From Parvularcula sp. BBD 1991-13 (GTDB taxonomy: Bacteria > Pseudomonadota > Alphaproteobacteria > Caulobacterales > Parvularculaceae), in the NCBI GenBank assembly GCA_001657385.1, contig LYSZ01000004.1:310001-374000 (forward strand): a DNA stretch of 64,000 bases. Direction: 5' to 3'. Below the pieces are notes generated by a model, which had not been told where the DNA came from, did not search any database, and saw only the letters and a list, made by a program, of their open reading frames with translations. This document shows, in pieces, positions 59,199-64,000 of the stretch. A program made the translations under genes and the position numbers. Positions within the stretch are counted from its first letter, which is position 1, and every line of letters begins with the position of its first letter.

Positions 59199-59531
59199 AT
59201 GACCGCTGACCGCCAGAACGAGAAGCGCGCCTGTTACGCCGTTATCTTTTCCAGCGTGCGCAAGAATGAGCATCACGGATATGACGAGACCGCGGCGGCG
59301 ATGGAGACGCTGGCGCGGACCATGCCGGGCTATCTCGGGCACGAGGCCGCGCGCGGAAGCGACGGTTTCGGGATCACGGTTTCCTACTGGGAAAGCGAGG
59401 ACGCGATCGCGAACTGGAAGCGGCATGCGGATCATCTGGCGGCGCAGCAGCGCGGCAGAAAAGATTGGTACAGCGATTATATGGTGCGGGTCGCCAGGGT
59501 GACGCGCAGCTACGGAATGAAAAGAGCCTAA
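59199..59531 (+). CDS. Antibiotic biosynthesis monooxygenase (ABM) family protein
   Basis: YAVIFSSVRKNEHHGYDETAAAMETLARTMPGYLGHEAARGSDGFGITVSYWESEDAIANWKRH. Confidence 0.85.
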   Translation: MTADRQNEKRACYAVIFSSVRKNEHHGYDETAAAMETLARTMPGYLGHEAARGSDGFGITVSYWESEDAIANWKRHADHLAAQQRGRKDWYSDYMVRVARVTRSYGMKRA

Positions 59532-59543
59532 GGAGACGACAAC

Positions 59544-60680
59544 ATGGCGGACAGCGACATAAAATACGGCCTCGCGGGGGTGATGACGGACGACACGGCC
59601 GTTTCCAAGGTGATGCCGGAAACCAATTCGCTTACCTATCGCGGATACGCGGTGCAGGATCTCGCGGAACACTGCCGTTTCGAGGAGGTGGCTTACCTGA
59701 TCTGGAACGGCGAGTTGCCGACGCAGGGCAAGCTCGACGAATTCATCGCCCAGGAAAAGGCCGACCGCGGATTGTCCGATGATCTCATCGCCGTCATGCG
59801 CAAATTCCCCGAGGGCGCGCATCCGATGGCGACCTTGCGCACGGCGGTGAGTTTTCTCGGCCTCGAAGCGGATATCGAAGGCGACCACGCCACGGACCGG
59901 CTTTACGAGCGCTCGATCAGCCTTTACGCCAAGCTTCCGCAGATCGTGGCGGTCGATTACCGCCTGCGCAACGGCTTGGAGCCGATCGCGCCGGACCCGG
60001 ATCTCGGCTTTTCCGAAAACTTCTTCCATATGTGTTTCGGCAAGGTTCCGGCCCCCGAGGTCGTCAAGTGCTTCGACGTGTCGATGACCCTTTATGCGGA
60101 GCACTCCTTCAACGCGTCGACCTTCACGGCCCGCGTCATCGCCAGTTCCCTGTCGGGGATTTACTCCGCCGTCACCGGCGCGATCGGATCTCTCAAGGGC
60201 CCGCTTCACGGCGGCGCCAACGAGGCGGTGATGCACATGCTCAAAGAGGTCGGGACCGCCGAGAATGCGCGGGCGTGGATGCTCGACGCGCTTGCGACCA
60301 AGAAAAAGATCATGGGCTTCGGCCACCGGGTCTATCGTTCGGGCGACAGCCGGGTGCCGACCATGACGCAAGCCTACAAGGCGATGGTCGACATCATCGG
60401 CACCGACGAAGCGAAAATGTACTGGGACATGTCGCGCATCCTCGACGAGACCATGGTGGCGCAGAAGGGGATCTATCCCAATCTCGATTTTCCGGCCGGT
60501 CCGTCCTATTATCTCATGGGATTTGAAATTCCCATGTTCACGCCTATCTTCGTGATGAGCCGCATCACGGGATGGACGGCGCATATCATGGAGCAGCTCG
60601 CGGACAACAAATTGATCCGCCCGCTGTCGAATTATACAGGGCCGGCGCAGCGCGAGGTGGTTCCCATCGGCCAGCGCTAG
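59544..60680 (+). CDS. prpC: 2-methylcitrate synthase/citrate synthase
   Basis: LTYRGYAVQDLAEHCRFEEVAYLIWNGELPT; HGGANEAVMHML; MGFGHRVYRSGDSRVPTM. Confidence 0.93.
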   Translation: MADSDIKYGLAGVMTDDTAVSKVMPETNSLTYRGYAVQDLAEHCRFEEVAYLIWNGELPTQGKLDEFIAQEKADRGLSDDLIAVMRKFPEGAHPMATLRTAVSFLGLEADIEGDHATDRLYERSISLYAKLPQIVAVDYRLRNGLEPIAPDPDLGFSENFFHMCFGKVPAPEVVKCFDVSMTLYAEHSFNASTFTARVIASSLSGIYSAVTGAIGSLKGPLHGGANEAVMHMLKEVGTAENARAWMLDALATKKKIMGFGHRVYRSGDSRVPTMTQAYKAMVDIIGTDEAKMYWDMSRILDETMVAQKGIYPNLDFPAGPSYYLMGFEIPMFTPIFVMSRITGWTAHIMEQLADNKLIRPLSNYTGPAQREVVPIGQR

Positions 60681-60701
60681 CGTCCGGCGGGCAAGGATGG
60701 C

Positions 60702-61313
60702 ATGACGGACCTTTCCACAGACACGGCCTCTCCCCGGGCGCGGAGCGACGCCGAACGCGAACGCGCCAAGGAGGCGGTGCGCGAGCTTATTCGCTGGATC
60801 GGCGACGATCCCGAACGCGAAGGTCTGAAGGATACGCCCCGGCGGGTCGTCGACGCTTTTCTGGAATACTTCCAGGGCTATGAGCAAAACCCCGAGGAAT
60901 ATCTCACCCGCACCTTCGAACAGGTCGGCGGCTATGACGAGATCGTGCTGTTGCGGGAAATCCCGTTCCACTCGCACTGCGAACATCACATGGCGCCGAT
61001 CCTGGGCAAGGCCCATGTCGCTTACCTGCCCCGCGACAAGGTGGTCGGCATTTCCAAGCTCGCCCGCGTGGTGCACGCCTACGCCAAGCGCCTCCAGGTG
61101 CAGGAGCGGCTGACGGCGGAGATCGCCGACTGCATCCACAAGGTGCTCGATCCCTACGGCGTCGCCGTGGTGGTGGAAGCGACCCATGCCTGCATGACCT
61201 GCCGCGGGGTTGAAACGCCCGGCGTTATCATGACAACAAGCCGCATGATGGGCGTGTTCCGCGAAGACGAAAAAGCGCGCCAGGAAGTTATCAAGCTGAT
61301 CGGCCTAACCTGA
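60702..61313 (+). CDS. folE: GTP cyclohydrolase I
   Basis: [58 protein letters not shown]. Confidence 0.96.
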   Translation: MTDLSTDTASPRARSDAERERAKEAVRELIRWIGDDPEREGLKDTPRRVVDAFLEYFQGYEQNPEEYLTRTFEQVGGYDEIVLLREIPFHSHCEHHMAPILGKAHVAYLPRDKVVGISKLARVVHAYAKRLQVQERLTAEIADCIHKVLDPYGVAVVVEATHACMTCRGVETPGVIMTTSRMMGVFREDEKARQEVIKLIGLT

Positions 61314-61329
61314 ACATTTTGAGGTTTTC

Positions 61330-62106
61330 ATGTCCTATGAATGCATCCTGACCGAAACCGACGGCGGCGTCGGCGTCATCACGCTGAACCGGCCGGAGGC
61401 GCTGAACGCGTTCAACGCCAAGCTGATGGACGAGGTGACCGACGCCGTCAGGAAATTCGAAGCCGACGACGCGGTGGGCTGCCTGGTCGTCACAGGCTCG
61501 GAAAAAGCCTTCGCCGCCGGCGCCGACATCAAGGAAATGGCCTCCAAGGATTACATCGACGTCTTCAAGGAAGACTTCATCACCGCCAACTGGGAGGAAA
61601 CCACCCGCGCCAGAAAGCCGGTCATCGCGGCGGTGGCGGGATACGCCCTCGGCGGCGGGTGCGAACTGGCCCTGATGTGCGATTTCATTATCGCCGGGGA
61701 CAACGCCAAGTTCGGCCAGCCTGAAATCTCCATCGGCGCCATGCCCGGCGCCGGCGGCACGCAGCGTCTGGCGCGTTTCATCGGCAAGTCCAAGGCCATG
61801 GAAATGTGCCTGACCGGTCGGATGATGGACGCGGAGGAGGCCGAGCGCTGCGGCCTGGTCAGCCGCATCGTGCCCAAAGGCGAGTTGCGCGACGAGGCGA
61901 TTCGCGTCGCCAAGCAGATCGCCGGTTTTTCCCGGCCCATCGCCATGCTGACCAAGGAAGCGGTCAACCGCGCTTACGAGACCACCCTGTCGGAAGGCGT
62001 GCGCTTCGAGCGGCGGGTCTTCCACTCTGTCTTCGCCCTCGAAGACCAGAAGGAAGGCATGGCGGCCTTCGCCGAAAAGCGCAAACCGAGCTTCAAGAAC
62101 AAATAA
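61330..62106 (+). CDS. Enoyl-CoA hydratase
   Basis: [19 protein letters not shown]-type start ([20 protein letters not shown]), [30 protein letters not shown]. Confidence 0.95.
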   Translation: MSYECILTETDGGVGVITLNRPEALNAFNAKLMDEVTDAVRKFEADDAVGCLVVTGSEKAFAAGADIKEMASKDYIDVFKEDFITANWEETTRARKPVIAAVAGYALGGGCELALMCDFIIAGDNAKFGQPEISIGAMPGAGGTQRLARFIGKSKAMEMCLTGRMMDAEEAERCGLVSRIVPKGELRDEAIRVAKQIAGFSRPIAMLTKEAVNRAYETTLSEGVRFERRVFHSVFALEDQKEGMAAFAEKRKPSFKNK

Positions 62107-62190
62107 AATACTGAAAAACATTGTCTTTTCGATAAGCGCCGGTCTACGCTCCCGAAGCAGCGTTCGGCGGGCGTTGGAAGCCGCGCCGGA

Positions 62191-62212
62191 CCAGTAGGGA
62201 GCCAGTAGGGAG
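62191..62212. repeat. 11-bp tandem repeat x2
   Basis: CCAGTAGGGAG CCAGTAGGGAG. Confidence 0.9.
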
Positions 62213-62220
62213 AAGGTCAA

Positions 62221-62697
62221 GTGAAGGTTCTATACGGCTTATTGGCTATATTGCTGGTTCAGGCTTGCGCCAGCGGGACAACGACGGTTCTGGCGCCGGC
62301 GAAAAGCGAAGCCAGGTTTTCTTCGGCGTCGATCGAAACCGGCGACGACACCGTCGCCGTGGAAGACGGCCTTGCGGAGTATTACGAGGAGAAGCTGCGC
62401 GAATACCTTTACGCGGAGGACGGTTTTTCCGAAGGCGACGAGCTTACGATCCGGTACAGGTTTATCCAGCTCGACAAGGGAAGCCGGGCCGCGCGCTATA
62501 TCATCGGCTTCGGCGCCGGCAAGGGGGAGTTGACCATCGAGACGGTTTTCCTGGATAGCGAGGGCGTTGAAGTTGCGAGGATTCAATCCGGGGGCGAAAT
62601 CGCCGTGGGTTTCGCCGGCGGCAGCTTCAGGGAAGCGGTCGCGAAGGCGGCCGAGAAAACCGCCGATTACGCCAGGGAGAACCTTCTGGCTGGCTAA
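62221..62697 (+). CDS. DUF4410-like lipoprotein
   Basis: Lipobox LVQAC; IRYRFIQLDKGSRAARYIIGFGAGKGELTIETVFLDSEG. Confidence 0.8.
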   Translation: MKVLYGLLAILLVQACASGTTTVLAPAKSEARFSSASIETGDDTVAVEDGLAEYYEEKLREYLYAEDGFSEGDELTIRYRFIQLDKGSRAARYIIGFGAGKGELTIETVFLDSEGVEVARIQSGGEIAVGFAGGSFREAVAKAAEKTADYARENLLAG

Positions 62698-62751
62698 ACC
62701 TCCCGTTTCTCTCTAAAACACCGAAACTAGCGGGAAGAGCGCCGGATCACC

Positions 62752-64000
62752 TTGGATAATCTTGTTCTTGCTTTCACGATTATCGGCGTGCTCGGCGTCG
62801 GCGCACAGTGGCTCGCCTGGCGGTTCAATCTGCCCGCAATCGTCCTGATGGCCATCGCCGGCGTTCTCGCCGGTCCCGTGCTGGGCGTTTTCTCCGCCCC
62901 GGACGCCGCGCCGGGAACCCCGCCCATGGAGGCGTTGCTCGGCCAATTCTACCGTCCGATCATCGCGGTCGCGGTTGCGGTCATTCTGTTCGAGGGCGGA
63001 CTGACCCTCAATTTTTCCGAGATCCGCGAAGTGACGAAGGGCGTGCGCCGGCTCATCTTTCCAGGCGCGTTCCTCGCCTGGGGGCTGGGGGCCGCGGCGG
63101 CGTATCTCGTCGGCGGGCTGACCATCCAGATCGCCATGCTGTTCGGCGCGGTCATGGTGGTGACGGGGCCGACGGTGATCATCCCGCTGCTGCGGCAGTC
63201 GAAACTGAACGCCCGCCCCGCCGCGCTGCTGAAATGGGAAGGCATCATCAACGACCCGATCGGCGCCCTGCTCGCCGTGCTGGTGTACGAATTCCTGGTG
63301 CTGGGCCAGGCCGGCGTTTCCTCAGGCGGCATCGTCAGCTCGATCGTCCTCGCTGCGGCGCTCGCCGCCGCGCTCGGCTTCGCCATCGGCAGCTTCGCCG
63401 CCTTTCTGTTCCATCGCGGTTACGTGCCGGAATATCTGAAGCCGCCGACGCTGCTCGCCCTCGTGCTCGTTTGTTTCGAAACGGCGAACCTGCTTCAGCA
63501 CGAGGCGGGCCTGCTCGCGGTGACGGCCATGGGCGTCACCATGGCGAACGCGCGCATCGCCAGCATCAACGAGCTGCGTCTGTTCAAGGAAAACATCGCG
63601 GTTCTGATGGTGTCCGGCGTGTTCATCATCCTTACCGCCAACCTGACGTTTCAGTCGCTCTCGCTGCTTGACTGGTCGGCTTTCTGGCTGATTGCGGCGA
63701 TGCTGTTCATCGTCCGCCCCCTGACGGTGTTCGCTTCGACCATCGGCGCCGGGCTGCCCTGGAAGGAGCGCCTCCTGGTCGGCTGGGTTGCGCCGCGCGG
63801 GATCGTCGCCGTTGCGGTGTCGAGCTTTTTCGGCGCGGCGCTGACCGCGGAAGGCTACGCGGACGGTGAAAAGCTGATCCCGCTGGCCTTCGCCATGGTC
63901 TTCGCGACGGTTGTGATGCACGGCTTCACCATCGGCCCTCTCGCAAAGGCGCTGGGGCTCGCCGTCAGCGAGCGGCCGGGCGTCCTGATCGTGGGCGCGA
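62752..64000 (+). CDS. Cation:proton antiporter (CPA1-like), partial at right edge
   Basis: Frame from TTG 62752: LDNLVLAFTIIGVLGVGAQWLAWRFNLPAIVLMAIAGVLAGP...VILFEGGLTL...VVTGPTVIIPLLR...NDPIGALLAVL; open to the window end; start uncertain. Confidence 0.88.
   Translation, partial: MDNLVLAFTIIGVLGVGAQWLAWRFNLPAIVLMAIAGVLAGPVLGVFSAPDAAPGTPPMEALLGQFYRPIIAVAVAVILFEGGLTLNFSEIREVTKGVRRLIFPGAFLAWGLGAAAAYLVGGLTIQIAMLFGAVMVVTGPTVIIPLLRQSKLNARPAALLKWEGIINDPIGALLAVLVYEFLVLGQAGVSSGGIVSSIVLAAALAAALGFAIGSFAAFLFHRGYVPEYLKPPTLLALVLVCFETANLLQHEAGLLAVTAMGVTMANARIASINELRLFKENIAVLMVSGVFIILTANLTFQSLSLLDWSAFWLIAAMLFIVRPLTVFASTIGAGLPWKERLLVGWVAPRGIVAVAVSSFFGAALTAEGYADGEKLIPLAFAMVFATVVMHGFTIGPLAKALGLAVSERPGVLIVGA

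Noticed and set aside
1-64000. CRISPR array or insertion sequence
   Set aside because: No regularly spaced direct repeats with unique spacers and no transposase or integrase ORF seen; short tandem repeats lack spacers.

Overview
This 64 kb high-GC window looks alphaproteobacterial. It combines ordinary housekeeping loci (dapF, acnA, secE-nusG, rhlE, rpe-heparinase-purH, CBS, mnmC, cysD-cysNC, a prp cluster, folE) with an accessory left end (about 1-12.3 kb). Points most worth follow-up: (1) an ECF sigma / anti-sigma / porin / S8 protease / second ECF sigma / CHRD cluster, in which the anti-sigma C-terminal domain resembles a subtilase prodomain; (2) a decayed mosaic at 5.8-6.8 kb (P-loop NTPase remnant, order-scrambled amidohydrolase fragments, 3' half of a tRNA-Arg(CCG)) that looks like an integrative-element att scar; (3) a tightly coupled four-gene envelope operon at 7.3-12.3 kb (large lipoprotein with Ig-like and PG-binding-like regions, trypsin-fold protease, orphan membrane protein with a PG-binding-like tail, M15 peptidase), the best candidate for an undescribed system; (4) a CysD with an N-terminal HTH-like extension next to an inverted repeat, beside a GbsR/MarR-type gene whose start codon lies inside a perfect 18-bp palindrome; (5) recurrent 11-16 bp tandem repeats, mostly intergenic; (6) an orphan strong terminator suggesting an sRNA. 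All assignments come from reading the sequence and ORF translations; no database search was run.
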